A DNA stretch of 30,217 nt. It comes from a virus. Shown here in pieces: positions 1 to 8,570 of the stretch. Made by a program: the position numbers and the translations under genes. Each line of letters begins with the position of its first letter. Position 1 is the first letter of the stretch. The stretch spans positions 1 to 30,217 of IMG/VR virus record IMGVR_UViG_3300048930_000041. One strand, written 5' to 3'. The notes under the pieces are model-generated. The model was not told where the DNA came from and did not search any database. It was given only the letters and a program-made list of their open reading frames with translations.

Positions 1-174
1 AGTGACCACCGCCACCCGGCTTGCATTCCACAGCAAGGCACCATGCACCCCACGCCACAGCACGCCGCCAGGGTCTGCAAGCTCAGTGCCCCCGGAGTCG
101 TACACCCGCCACTGCCGGCCATCGAACACCTTGCGGCCCGTGAGCAGGGCCAGGATCTGGGCTTCGGTGCTCAT
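1..174 (-). CDS. Phage protein of unknown function, C-terminus outside window
   Basis: The ATG lies at 174-172, 7 bases after the TGA of the gene upstream (182-184), and a GAGGG Shine-Dalgarno overlaps that stop. All 58 visible codons are open and run off the left edge. The start reads MSTEAQILALLTGRKVFDG, followed by a Trp-rich stretch (RQWRV, VLWRGV, LLWN). I do not recognise a family. It follows an appendage gene in the same transcription unit, so it is probably a late-gene product such as a tail-associated or lysis-region protein. That role is inferred from position only. Confidence 0.6.
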   Translation of the reverse strand, partial: MSTEAQILALLTGRKVFDGRQWRVYDSGGTELADPGGVLWRGVHGALLWNASRVAVVT

Positions 175-181
175 GGAACCC

Positions 182-1228
182 TCACGCCAGCGCGTCTATC
201 CGCGCCAGTACCCCGCCAGAGTAGGGAATGGTCCCAGCAGCATCCGCCCAGGCATTGGACTGGTACAGCACGGTCGTGCCGTCGTCGTCGTACAGGGTGA
301 ACATGCCAGTCGCCGCGTTGAGTTCCTGCCGGTTGCGCAGGATCTTGAGGATCAGGGAAAGATCGTCGACTGCCGCTGTCGGCGCCAGCGCCGTATCGGT
401 TTCCGTTGCCACCCCGACCAGCAGCTTCTGCACTGCGGCCAGTGCGAATGCTGTGTCGCTCTCCGATGCGATGCCCGGAGCCGTGCCAGTGATTCCGGTC
501 AGCGCCAGGGCGGTGTCTGTCTCCAGAGCGATGCCGGTCGCGGCAATCTGCACACCAGCCAGGGCGAGTGCGGTGTCGGTTTCGGTGGATAGGCCGACTG
601 GCGAGGAACTGCCTGTAGTGGCCTTGAAAGTTGCAATCGTGGTCGAGCACGAATTGCTCGACGACCATGACCACGAAGGGCTGCGCGCCGTCGCCGTGGT
701 CTGAATCTCATACGCCAGCCCGATGCCGTAGCTCGTCCCGCCGATGATCGCCGCCGTGTCCAGCATCGTGCCGACACTGACCGACAGCGCCGAACTCGCA
801 TACCCGCATCCGTAGATGACAAGCTCGTTGTTCTCGCTCGGCGTCACCGATCCGGTCGCCAGCGATGTGCCCGTCAGCGTCGTGGCGCCGGTCTCTTGGT
901 CATATGGACTGGTTGCCGTGCCGGAATATGCCGCAATCGCAATCGCCGCAAAACTGTTCGTTCCCGTCGCACTGAACGTGTGACTCGCGCTCGTCGTCGG
1001 GCTGGCGCAGTAGTACATCTGCGACCGCATGTTCCCGGTCAACGGTCGCGCCGTCAGCGCCGTCCAGGTATTGCCCTGGCTGTCCGCAAACGTCGCCGCC
1101 GCACTGCCGGTGAAGTCCGCTACATACGCGACAAGCAGGCTGGCGCCTGTCGTGTCAATCGCTGGGCTGGTTCCGCTCCCCCCGGAATTGCCCTGCTTGT
1201 AGGTATGGCTGAGAAGCGCGATGGTCAT
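182..1228 (-). CDS. Virion appendage protein with 20-residue tandem repeats
   Basis: This 348-residue protein has three visible parts. Residues 1-205 are rich in Ser, Thr, Gly and Ala and look like a beta-sandwich or jelly-roll domain. Residues 211-283 are four copies of a 20-residue unit centred on [ST]E[ST]DTA[LF]A. Residues 284-348 form a short C-terminal domain with the stretch FTLYDDDGTTVLYQ, a pattern seen at the end of other phage tail proteins. No signal peptide or enzyme motif is visible. The ATG overlaps the stop of the gene upstream by 4 bases (ATGA at 1228-1225), so translation is probably coupled. A distal tail or decoration role is inferred from composition and position. Confidence 0.65.
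   Translation of the reverse strand: MTIALLSHTYKQGNSGGSGTSPAIDTTGASLLVAYVADFTGSAAATFADSQGNTWTALTARPLTGNMRSQMYYCASPTTSASHTFSATGTNSFAAIAIAAYSGTATSPYDQETGATTLTGTSLATGSVTPSENNELVIYGCGYASSALSVSVGTMLDTAAIIGGTSYGIGLAYEIQTTATARSPSWSWSSSNSCSTTIATFKATTGSSSPVGLSTETDTALALAGVQIAATGIALETDTALALTGITGTAPGIASESDTAFALAAVQKLLVGVATETDTALAPTAAVDDLSLILKILRNRQELNAATGMFTLYDDDGTTVLYQSNAWADAAGTIPYSGGVLARIDALA
380..598 (-). repeat. 60-bp tandem repeat coding ETDTA units
   Basis: Four tandem units of 60 bases (the last one partial) encode 20-residue repeats at residues 211-230, 231-250, 251-270 and 271-283 of the appendage protein. The conserved core is [ST]E[ST]DTA[LF]A, preceded by V/T/P-G-[LIV]. The units have diverged at the nucleotide level, so the repeat is selected as protein and is not a recent slippage product. 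Confidence 0.8.
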
Positions 1229-1632
1229 TTGAAGTCAACGGCATAGCGCAAATCAAAAGGCGGCGAGTCGGTGAAATAGATCGGATGTAACCGCAGGCGG
1301 CGACTTTTTCCGGGCGGCAGCCAGAACGTAGTGACGCCCTCGGCAATCTCCTTGATCGGGTTGCCGTCGATGTCTCGTTCCTGCTGCACGCCGCCGAACG
1401 CAGAGAACTGGCCGTAAAAGTTCCAGCCGCTGCCGCTGTCCACGAACAGCACCCAACACACCCCGCCATCTGGCCATTTCAGCGGATCGGTCGTTGTGCT
1501 GCGTTCGACAACAAACAGCGCCTGCTGCGCGCCGTCTGGAATGGCGATTTGCTTTTCAGGGGGCAGCTTTTCAACCGGATCGACATAGACAACTGCCGAT
1601 GCCGACAGCGCCGGCTCCAGCTTCGTCGCCAT
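1225..1632 (-). CDS. Hypothetical late protein, 135 residues
   Basis: The start chosen is the ATG at 1632, two bases after the TGA of the preceding gene (1637-1635). The end overlaps the next start by 4 bases (ATGA). The protein has an aromatic-rich middle (DPLKWPDG, CWVLFVDSGSGWNFYGQFSAF) followed by TTFWLPPGKSRRLRLHPIYF, which looks like alternating beta strands. I do not recognise the family. Its place between two virion-type genes suggests a structural or assembly role, which is inference. Confidence 0.7.
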   Translation of the reverse strand: MATKLEPALSASAVVYVDPVEKLPPEKQIAIPDGAQQALFVVERSTTTDPLKWPDGGVCWVLFVDSGSGWNFYGQFSAFGGVQQERDIDGNPIKEIAEGVTTFWLPPGKSRRLRLHPIYFTDSPPFDLRYAVDFK

Positions 1633-1634
1633 GA

Positions 1635-2096
1635 TCAGCTCGCCCGGAAGAACACGCCAGTCGTCATCTGGATGTCGGCGCCGCTCGGTGTCTGCGCGAA
1701 ATCGAACATCGTCAGCGGAATGATGTTGCTGTCCGTGCCGCCAGTGGTGTCCGGGTCGTAGCACACCGCAATCTTGCTGATCGCGTTGCCGGTGGCCGCC
1801 GTCCACGTCACAGTCGGCAGGCTGCGGTCGTTGCGGTCGTTCGCGTCATCCGGCGCAGGGATCGCGGCCAGGTCCGAGTCGGTCAGGGTCTTGCGGCCCA
1901 TCGTGGTCTGCTCGTTGGTCGTGCCTGCGATCAGCGCCGCGAGTGTGTCCACGTCGATCAGCGTGGCATCGGCCTCCAGGCCCGATGTCTCGATCGGCAC
2001 GAGGATGATCGCGCTGTTGGCCGGGTCGTTGGATTTGACACGGTCGTAAAGCTCGGCCACGCGGCCCTTTGCGATGTTGAAGACGAAATTGGCCAT
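1635..2096 (-). CDS. Hypothetical virion-associated protein, 153 residues
   Basis: The ATG at 2096 has a clear GGAG Shine-Dalgarno about 7 bases upstream. The start reads MANFVFNIAKGRVAELYDRV, followed by an acidic, Thr-rich body. The pattern (one helix, then beta-prone segments such as IILVPIETSG and ISKIAVCYDPDT) resembles small structural proteins of many phages, but no named family is recognised. It is preceded by a 60-base gap, the largest in this part of the operon, which holds one copy of a 17-base repeat. Confidence 0.7.
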   Translation of the reverse strand: MANFVFNIAKGRVAELYDRVKSNDPANSAIILVPIETSGLEADATLIDVDTLAALIAGTTNEQTTMGRKTLTDSDLAAIPAPDDANDRNDRSLPTVTWTAATGNAISKIAVCYDPDTTGGTDSNIIPLTMFDFAQTPSGADIQMTTGVFFRAS

Positions 2097-2145
2097 GGTT
2101 TCTCCAAGGAAAGTGTTGGGATATTGCGCCGCCCCGTGCCGATCA

Positions 2146-2162
2146 GCGCCAGAAAATCACTC
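2146..2162 (-). repeat. 17-nt exact repeat, copy 1
   Basis: The minus-strand sequence GAGTGATTTTCTGGCGC occurs here and again at 15594-15610. This copy contains the TGA stop of the 161-residue gene (2159-2157) and runs into the gap before the next gene. It may be a shared 3'-end or processing signal. Confidence 0.5.
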
Positions 2163-2642
2163 CCCGCCGCCGAACATCTTCGCCGGCTCGCGGGCCTTGG
2201 GGATCGACTCCAGAGGCACCAGAACCGCCGTCTGCAGCCGGTCGTCCCGGTCGTAGGTGAAGCGCATCTCGAATGCCCCAGCCTTCGCGCGCTCGATCAC
2301 CTGAACGACCGGGGTGATGGTCAGTGGGGTCGGGCTCACGTTCACCGTGACGTCGCGCAGGCTCTTGATGGCACTAGTCAGGGCGGACACTGGGCTATTG
2401 CTTTTGCGTGACTCAATCGCCTTGACGAGCTTCGCGAGCTGCGCGGCCACATCTGCGCTTGATTCACGTCCGCCCTCCACAGCCTCAGCCGCACGCCCCA
2501 GCGTCTCAGATACGGCATCCAGCAGATCCTCGAGAAGTCGACGACGCTTTACTGGCTGGTCATCTGCCTCGTCGTCGTCCAGAAACGACGAGGCGCTGCG
2601 GTCGTCCAGAAACTCAGCAGCCTTTGCGGTCGATCCGGTCAC
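2157..2642 (-). CDS. Hypothetical virion protein, 161 residues
   Basis: The GTG start at 2642 overlaps the TGA of the large ejection-type protein by 4 bases (GTGA). The N-terminal half is acidic and helical, with probable coiled coil (for example LLEDLLDAVSETLGRAAEAV). The C-terminal half is a small mixed domain containing FEMRFTYDRDDRLQTAVLVP and ends in a Gly-rich tail. No family is recognised. It directly follows the ejection-protein genes, so a virion or morphogenesis role is likely but unproven. Confidence 0.65.
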   Translation of the reverse strand: MTGSTAKAAEFLDDRSASSFLDDDEADDQPVKRRRLLEDLLDAVSETLGRAAEAVEGGRESSADVAAQLAKLVKAIESRKSNSPVSALTSAIKSLRDVTVNVSPTPLTITPVVQVIERAKAGAFEMRFTYDRDDRLQTAVLVPLESIPKAREPAKMFGGGE

Positions 2643-5140
2643 TGGTCAAACCCCATCGCCTGCAACTTTTCCATCGCCTGCTGCTTGGTCAACTTGCCGG
2701 CTCGGTATTCAGAGCGCACAGCTCGCGCCGCCGCAAAATCTGGTTGCCTCTGCTGGCCAGTGGGAGATGCAGCGGCTCCGCCAGCCACTGCGGCCGGCTT
2801 CATCGGAAGTTGAAGAACCTTCTGCAATTGCTCTGGAGCCTCGCGTTCCACCTTTTCTGCAGCCGGTCGCAAGGCCTGCTCAATCTTGCGCTCCGTCTGA
2901 ATCTCCCCGATCTGGTTGGCAATCATCCTGGCCCCAGGCACCTTGCGCATGATGGGCGACTCCGACAGTTTGGACAGCAGATTCATGACCGCCGCGCCAG
3001 TGCCACTGGTATTCGTGCCGTACTTGGCGCCGACCGGGATACTGTTGATGTCGCTCGCAACCTTGCCCGCAAGGTTCAGGCGCACGATCTCGGCCGGAGT
3101 GAAGAAGACCTCCAGCTTCTTTTTCCCCAGCGATCGAACTGTGTTCAGGTAACGATCCGCGGTGAATGCCTTGTCGGCGCTCGGGTTCTCGCCAAAAGCG
3201 GCCCGCTTGAGGTGATCTGCGATCTGCGCGCGGGCCTGATTTAGCGCCTCTGGGCTGTTCTTGAGGATGGCTTTCAGCGACTCCACATCCCGCACGTCGG
3301 CATTCAGGATGTAGTTCCGCACGAAATGATCTGGCGCCTCGTCCTCCAGAGCAGCCTTGAGTGCCGGCGTCTTGTCGATCGTGGCAAACCGATCGCGCGC
3401 AGCTTTGCGAGCTTGCTCGAATGCCTTGCGGGCCGCCTCTCCCTCGTCAATCGGTGGCGGCTTCGGCGTGATCGCTGGCCCGATCTCCCGCCCCTGTCGT
3501 GGCAACGGGATTTCAATGTCAGGCGCCAGCGCCGTGCTTGTGGGAGCCGGCAGCGCAGGCTTGTCGACCATGCGGGCGGCAACGTCCGTCACGCTATCGT
3601 CAACCGTGCGCGCTGCATCGGCTGCAGCACGTCCGGCAAATCCAGCATCTGGCGCGGACGGCCCCGCCATTGGCGCATCATGCAGGGCCTTCCTGATCAC
3701 ACCAATTGCAGACGCTTGCGGAGATCCCTGCCCTGCGCGACGCTGCGCGGCAGACAGTATGGAATCCATCTGCGTTGCAGTTTCCACCGTGAGCGGCGTT
3801 TTTCCGCTGGTCACATCGTTGAGCAAGTTACGGATCTCGGGCGGGACGAAGTGGCCCCACATCCCTTCGTCAAGCGTGCTGTTTGCGGACTGAGAGAATG
3901 CCGCGCTGTCGATCGTTGCCGCACGCCCACCAGTCATCGATCGTGCAGTGTTGTACAGATCGTCGACACCAGCCTTTACTGGCTCGTCTGACTTTCGCAG
4001 GGCGCCGAGTATCGATTGTCCTGCCGTGACTCGATCCGTTGCGCCGCTTGCTCCAGCCTGGTCGAACACCTCGCCCAGCCGCTGGTTCTGTAGTTGAAAT
4101 CTGTCGGCAAGCGGATTGCCTTCTCCACGCGCCGTCTTAATTCGAACTCCAGACAGGTTCTTTTCGTTCGCCCACTGCATCGGGTCTCGTGTTGCCTGCC
4201 CGAGTGTTGGAGCAGCATCCCCGGAAAGGCCAACCGCTTCGAACTGCGCTTTTCGCATGATCGCCTTGGGATCGATCTTTGCCCCGGCGTCCAGCGCCTC
4301 CTTCACCTGACGGTTGATGGATTGCAGCATCACCTCCGGGACATCGGACGGCGACATGCCTTGACTTGCAAACGTGTTGTTCACGGCGATCGTCACGCGG
4401 CCCGGATCCGTTCCAGCCCGAGCGCCAGGCGCCAACCTGTCGAAAAAGCCCGTCGCCGCCTTGCCGGCCGCTTTCGCTCCGCGGTCGATGGCGGGTGTTG
4501 CGACTGCTCCTGTTGCGGCGCCCGTAGCCACCTGGCCGGCTTTGCTGCCCCAGAAGTTGTCGGTGTCCAGAACCGGTTGCAGAGCCGCAGAAGCGCCGCC
4601 AGCTTTCGCGCCCGCAAAGGCCAACGCCTTGATACCCTGCGCCGCCTTGATGGCCCCACCGCCGACGTAATTTGCCGGGTTGAGCATGTTCCCGACCAAG
4701 CGCGACCAGTCAAAGCCCGGCTCCGGCTGCTGACCAGTAACAAGACCGGACAGCGTCTGCGCATCCTTCCTGCGGTTGGCCTCGTATCCAGCATTCGTCG
4801 ATTTGACGATGTTGTCCACGCCTTGGACGCCAGAAGACGGCGCCACGGGAAATCCCTTGGATGCGAGCCAATTGCCAGCAGAGTCGATGGCGCCTCCGAT
4901 ACGCTCCGGGACAATCCGGCGCAACATCTGCGCTCCAGCATCGATTGGGTCGCGCATCCCCATGACGATCCCGCTTGTCGGCGCGTCTAGATCTGGGGTC
5001 ACAGTTCCAGCGAGGATCGGAGGTTGCGACTGACCACGAATCTTCGACACCCGATCCTTGAGGCTTGGGTGATCAGCCGGCACTTCATCCGGAATATTCT
5101 GGATCGTGATGCCGTCGCGCGTGGTGATCGAGTACGGCAT
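2639..5140 (-). CDS. Large internal virion / DNA ejection protein (P22 gp16-like role)
   Basis: At 833 residues this is the largest protein in the window. The N-terminus (MPYSITTRDGITIQNIPDEV) matches the short beta-hairpin opening common in large phage internal proteins. Residues about 150-240 are Ala/Gly-rich and partly hydrophobic, which suits membrane insertion. The rest is long, charged and alpha-helical with a Pro-rich linker near residues 545-570. No transglycosylase motif is obvious. It is the last of a run of internal-type proteins (219, 495 and 833 residues), an order and size series like P22 gp7, gp20 and gp16. The start ATG at 5140 is 3 bases after the previous TGA. The ejection role is inferred from context and composition. 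Confidence 0.7.
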   Translation of the reverse strand: MPYSITTRDGITIQNIPDEVPADHPSLKDRVSKIRGQSQPPILAGTVTPDLDAPTSGIVMGMRDPIDAGAQMLRRIVPERIGGAIDSAGNWLASKGFPVAPSSGVQGVDNIVKSTNAGYEANRRKDAQTLSGLVTGQQPEPGFDWSRLVGNMLNPANYVGGGAIKAAQGIKALAFAGAKAGGASAALQPVLDTDNFWGSKAGQVATGAATGAVATPAIDRGAKAAGKAATGFFDRLAPGARAGTDPGRVTIAVNNTFASQGMSPSDVPEVMLQSINRQVKEALDAGAKIDPKAIMRKAQFEAVGLSGDAAPTLGQATRDPMQWANEKNLSGVRIKTARGEGNPLADRFQLQNQRLGEVFDQAGASGATDRVTAGQSILGALRKSDEPVKAGVDDLYNTARSMTGGRAATIDSAAFSQSANSTLDEGMWGHFVPPEIRNLLNDVTSGKTPLTVETATQMDSILSAAQRRAGQGSPQASAIGVIRKALHDAPMAGPSAPDAGFAGRAAADAARTVDDSVTDVAARMVDKPALPAPTSTALAPDIEIPLPRQGREIGPAITPKPPPIDEGEAARKAFEQARKAARDRFATIDKTPALKAALEDEAPDHFVRNYILNADVRDVESLKAILKNSPEALNQARAQIADHLKRAAFGENPSADKAFTADRYLNTVRSLGKKKLEVFFTPAEIVRLNLAGKVASDINSIPVGAKYGTNTSGTGAAVMNLLSKLSESPIMRKVPGARMIANQIGEIQTERKIEQALRPAAEKVEREAPEQLQKVLQLPMKPAAVAGGAAASPTGQQRQPDFAAARAVRSEYRAGKLTKQQAMEKLQAMGFDQ

Positions 5141-5143
5141 AGC

Positions 5144-6631
5144 TCAATAATCCACAGTGACAGTACGCCCAGGGGTTGCAGGCGCCCCCCATGAACCGGT
5201 GTAGCCATCGCCGCTCTGTGGCTGCTGAGGCTGCGCAGCGATGGGCGCAGCGCCGCGCGCCCGCACGGCGTCCGGAACCTCCATCAGCATCAATTCGGTG
5301 GCGCGCTGTCGGTTGCGTCTCTTTTGCTCGATGACTGCCGGAGCATCTCCAGGTTGCGGGAAATACTGCTGCGCAGCGTTGGTGAACTCGCCTTCAGAGA
5401 TCACGGCGCCAGACTCACGACGCAAAACCGCGTTCACGAAATCGCGCTGGGCCTGCTCTACTTGTTGCTGATCAGAATTTGGGGCGCCCATCCATGTTGG
5501 CAACGAATTCACGATGGTTCCAAGCCCTGCGCCAATCAGAGGTACAGCGTCTGCCGCCCGCTTAATCTGCCCTGGCTTGGATGTGCCGCGCGCCGCCATG
5601 TCATCAAGAATGCGATTCGACTCTGCCATCCGTTGGCCGAACAAATTTGCCTTTGCCTGGCCCTCGGTCATCTTGGTGTAGCCCGCCATCACAGAGTTTC
5701 CGAATGGCTTGCCGCCAGGTCCGGTTACCAGCGTTGCCGTTCCAGTTCTCGGGTTGACCAATGCCAACCCTTGATCAGTCTGCTGCAGCGTCCCCTTTTC
5801 GCCAAGTTCGATATCGCGCCGAATCTTGTCCGTCGCTGCTCGGTGCTGGCCTGCGGCAGCGTAACTATTGGCGGCAGATGCTTTCGAGGCACCAGCCTGC
5901 GCGATCGACGCGCCAGCCCTGGCTTGGTCCAATGCGATACCAGCGCGTCCCTGATCTCCGAACAGAACTTCCATGCCCGGATTTAGCGATTGCCCCTGGC
6001 CGGTGAAGACGTTGAACCCCGCCCCGGTGTTGCCGATATTGTTGATCATGGGCTTGCCGGCGACCGCCGCCTGTGCCGCACCCGCCCTACCTGAATCAAC
6101 CTGCCCGGACAGCACAGAGTCACCCAGCGCCTGATTGCGGTACTCGCCGCGCGCGTTGGCGATCTGGTCCCAGTTCGTTTTGTCCGCAGGGGTCGCCATC
6201 GCCGGCCCGAACAGCGTCAGGATCGCATCGTCAAACGCCGCAGTCCGACCGCTCGGCCCAACCCCCTCGATCGGTTGCGGCAGCAACGCAGGCCCGACCG
6301 CAGGCGCGCCGTATTTGCGCTCGTTGACGCCCGCCTGGAACTCGGGCACCGACATGCCCGCACGGGTTGCGCCCATCAGGTTGAGCACGTCCGGGCGGCC
6401 TTCGAGGGTCTTGGCCTCCTGCTGCTTGATGGCAGCCTCGGCCAGCACGCGACCGATGTTCGCGTTCGCAAGGCCCGTCTGCGCACCGATCAGGTCGCGC
6501 TTCATGCCGGCCGTCTGCGCTTCCTCGGCCGCCTGGGCTTCTTGCAATGGTGCAAGGGCCATCGCACGGAAGAAATTCCCGATGCCGTCGGCTGCCTGCT
6601 GCCCGCCAGTGTTTGGTACTCGAAACCGCAT
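5144..6631 (-). CDS. Internal virion / DNA ejection protein (P22 gp20-like role)
   Basis: This 495-residue protein starts at the ATG at 6631. An AGGGGGG Shine-Dalgarno overlaps the previous TAG; an in-frame upstream start inside the previous gene is less likely. The N-terminal half is Ala/Gln-rich helix. The C-terminal part has the stretch FVNAVLRRESGAVISEGEF followed by AAQQYFPQPGD, a motif I recognise from phage DNA-transfer and internal proteins. The tail is Pro/Gln-rich. It sits between a 219-residue and an 833-residue protein of similar composition. The assignment as an ejection protein rests on that motif and on gene order. Confidence 0.7.
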   Translation of the reverse strand: MRFRVPNTGGQQAADGIGNFFRAMALAPLQEAQAAEEAQTAGMKRDLIGAQTGLANANIGRVLAEAAIKQQEAKTLEGRPDVLNLMGATRAGMSVPEFQAGVNERKYGAPAVGPALLPQPIEGVGPSGRTAAFDDAILTLFGPAMATPADKTNWDQIANARGEYRNQALGDSVLSGQVDSGRAGAAQAAVAGKPMINNIGNTGAGFNVFTGQGQSLNPGMEVLFGDQGRAGIALDQARAGASIAQAGASKASAANSYAAAGQHRAATDKIRRDIELGEKGTLQQTDQGLALVNPRTGTATLVTGPGGKPFGNSVMAGYTKMTEGQAKANLFGQRMAESNRILDDMAARGTSKPGQIKRAADAVPLIGAGLGTIVNSLPTWMGAPNSDQQQVEQAQRDFVNAVLRRESGAVISEGEFTNAAQQYFPQPGDAPAVIEQKRRNRQRATELMLMEVPDAVRARGAAPIAAQPQQPQSGDGYTGSWGAPATPGRTVTVDY

Positions 6632-6639
6632 GTGCCCCC

Positions 6640-7299
6640 CTATTGCGGCCCGACCAGCCAACTACCACCACCGAAACCGCCGGGCGAGCCGGGCTTCATC
6701 TTGGCCACGCCCGGCAGGCTCGCACGCCCCATGCCGTAGGCGCCCAGCGCGGAACTGACCAGCATGCCGCCCAGGCTCGGCTGACCCGCCGCCTCGATGC
6801 CGATCTGGTCGATGTTCCCCATGTTGTTCGCGCCGGTCTGGATGCGGCCGATCTCCCCGGCCGTGTCACCGAACCCGACCGCCTCGTTGCGGCGAAGCTG
6901 CTGCGCCCCGCCGATGCGCCCGAATAGCGCCGCCAGTTGCCGGCTCGACTCGGCCGCCTTGGCCGTTTCCCGGGCCTTGGACGTCAGGTAGTCCGCCGTC
7001 CCGCCGGGGATCGTCGCGCCGACCTCCACGCCCTGCGCCGTGATCGGCTTGGATGGCACCGACTGCTCGAGTTGCTGCGTCAGGTCCTGCGTGACCTCGT
7101 CCTGATTCTGCTTGCGCACCGTCGGGTCGAACTCTTGCGCGCGCTTCATTGCCGCGTCGGTCGCCTGGTTCTGGCTGGCCAGGGCGCGTTGCTGGGACTC
7201 CACTGCCATGCGCTTCTGGCGTGCCGCTGCATCGCTTTGCGTCTTCGCCTGCAGCGCCGCGCTCAGGAGCATCGCGCCAATACTGATTGGATCGAACAT
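6640..7299 (-). CDS. Small internal virion / ejection-type protein
   Basis: This 219-residue protein starts at the ATG at 7299 with a very strong AAGGGGG Shine-Dalgarno. It begins MFDPISIGAMLLSAALQAKT, a short hydrophobic helix, then a long Gln/Ala-rich helix (about residues 20-80), and ends in a Gly-rich tail. This layout (hydrophobic N-terminus, amphipathic helix, Gly-rich end) is typical of small proteins carried inside the head or at the connector of podoviruses. The size matches P22 gp7 (229 residues), but no similarity is claimed beyond order and layout. Confidence 0.65.
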   Translation of the reverse strand: MFDPISIGAMLLSAALQAKTQSDAAARQKRMAVESQQRALASQNQATDAAMKRAQEFDPTVRKQNQDEVTQDLTQQLEQSVPSKPITAQGVEVGATIPGGTADYLTSKARETAKAAESSRQLAALFGRIGGAQQLRRNEAVGFGDTAGEIGRIQTGANNMGNIDQIGIEAAGQPSLGGMLVSSALGAYGMGRASLPGVAKMKPGSPGGFGGGSWLVGPQ

Positions 7300-7308
7300 G
7301 CCGCCCCC

Positions 7309-8157
7309 TTACGTCGTCGTGCCGACGTTTCGCTTGCCGGTAAAAAGGTTGCCGAAGAAGCTGCTCCCCGACGACTGCTGTGGCAGTCCATTGGGATACC
7401 GGGCGGTGTTCACCCGGTTCGCCAGGTATGCCTGCCCCATGTCATCGAACAGCCGACCCACCGACGCCCCTGCACTGTTGGCCTTGGCCGTGTCTGCTGC
7501 ACTGGCCATCTGCCCTGCTGCAAGGCTCGCCGCGGTGCCGGTGTCGATCCCCGACTGGGCCAGTGAGATCAGGTTCTGCCGGGTCTTCTCGTCCACCGAT
7601 CGCAGGTCCGATGCTGCGCCAAGTCCTGCATTGGTTGCACGCACCTTCCCTTCACCGTACCGCGCCTGCAGATCACCGCCGGATTCAGCGTCCACCGACC
7701 CGCCCAGCAGCCCGGCACGCGCCAGGCCGAACAGGTTCTGCCGGCTGGCCTGCGTGAACTGCCGATCAAGATCGCGCGTTGCCACGCCGGTCGTCGCGTC
7801 TCCGACGTCCTTGTATAGGGCCTCGCGGGCGGTCTTGGCATCCGACACACCCGTCTGCTGACCCTGGAATGTCTTCATGGCCGCATCGAACGCAGCCTGA
7901 TCGAATCCACCGGGCGAACCAGCTACCGGGGCGACGTACCACCGCTCTTCCCGTCCGACATCGACATACCCGCCGGGCGTACCAGCGACGGGCGCCGTCG
8001 TGAACTGCTCGCGCGTGGGCGCTGCAACAGTGCTCGCAGGCGTGATGCCGAACTTGGCGTTGATCGTGTCGACCGCCGCCTGGATCTTGCGCTGGCGCGC
8101 AGCCTCTTCTGCTCGCAGGTCGGACGCGCCGCCGTCTCCACCACCGCCCATATTCAC
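7309..8157 (-). CDS. Hypothetical virion protein, possible internal protein, 282 residues
   Basis: The GTG start at 8157 overlaps the TGA of the GNAT-like gene by 4 bases (GTGA). The N-terminus is Gly-rich (MNMGGGGDGG). Two copies of a Pro-Val-Ala-Gly-[ST]-Pro-Gly-Gly unit follow near residues 55-85. The middle is helical and Gln/Ala-rich, and the end is Ser/Gly-rich with GSSFFGNLFTG. No enzyme motif is seen. Position next to the ejection genes and composition suggest a minor head or injection protein. That is inference. Confidence 0.6.
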   Translation of the reverse strand: MNMGGGGDGGASDLRAEEAARQRKIQAAVDTINAKFGITPASTVAAPTREQFTTAPVAGTPGGYVDVGREERWYVAPVAGSPGGFDQAAFDAAMKTFQGQQTGVSDAKTAREALYKDVGDATTGVATRDLDRQFTQASRQNLFGLARAGLLGGSVDAESGGDLQARYGEGKVRATNAGLGAASDLRSVDEKTRQNLISLAQSGIDTGTAASLAAGQMASAADTAKANSAGASVGRLFDDMGQAYLANRVNTARYPNGLPQQSSGSSFFGNLFTGKRNVGTTT

Positions 8158-8570
8158 ACCTCGACTCGAAGGAAGTTATACCGATGCTGGAACCCCAGGG
8201 CACGCAATACCCGCGTCATCGCCGGGAGCGCGCATGCCTCGATCCGTGTTGCCCCCGATTCTTTGGCCCACTCGGTGAACTGGCGCCAGAAAGTCATCGC
8301 CGCATCAGCGAGATTTCTGCCGCCCAGCGCCATGATGTGGACCGCCGTCGACCGCGGGTAGTGGACGAACCGAAACACCGCCGCGAGCATCGGAGATCCA
8401 TCGTCGTCCAGCACCAGAGCGGCCACCGCGGCTCCATCGCACACCATCGCCGCCAGGTCCGCCAGGGTGTATTCGTCCGATACCTGCTCCACCGCCTCGT
8501 CCAGCAGGTAGGCCACCGACCACCAGTGCGTGTCGATCAGGCCCGGCGTGGTCAGGAACAGGACCTGCAT
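8154..8570 (-). CDS. GNAT-like acetyltransferase-fold phage protein
   Basis: This 138-residue protein shares one base with the previous stop (TGATG at 8572-8568). It has the length and strand-helix pattern of GNAT N-acetyltransferases. A central VAALVLDDDGSPMLAAVF strand pair leads into a long helix (AAMTFWRQFTEWAKESGATR), then RIEACALP and the terminal RVLRALGFQHRYNFLRVE, which resembles the GNAT motif B end (leucine, gly-phe, aromatic). The acetyl-CoA loop Q/RxxGxG/A is weak. Similar small proteins occur in tail clusters of other podoviruses; their substrate is unknown. It could be structural only. Confidence 0.55.
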   Translation of the reverse strand: MQVLFLTTPGLIDTHWWSVAYLLDEAVEQVSDEYTLADLAAMVCDGAAVAALVLDDDGSPMLAAVFRFVHYPRSTAVHIMALGGRNLADAAMTFWRQFTEWAKESGATRIEACALPAMTRVLRALGFQHRYNFLRVEV

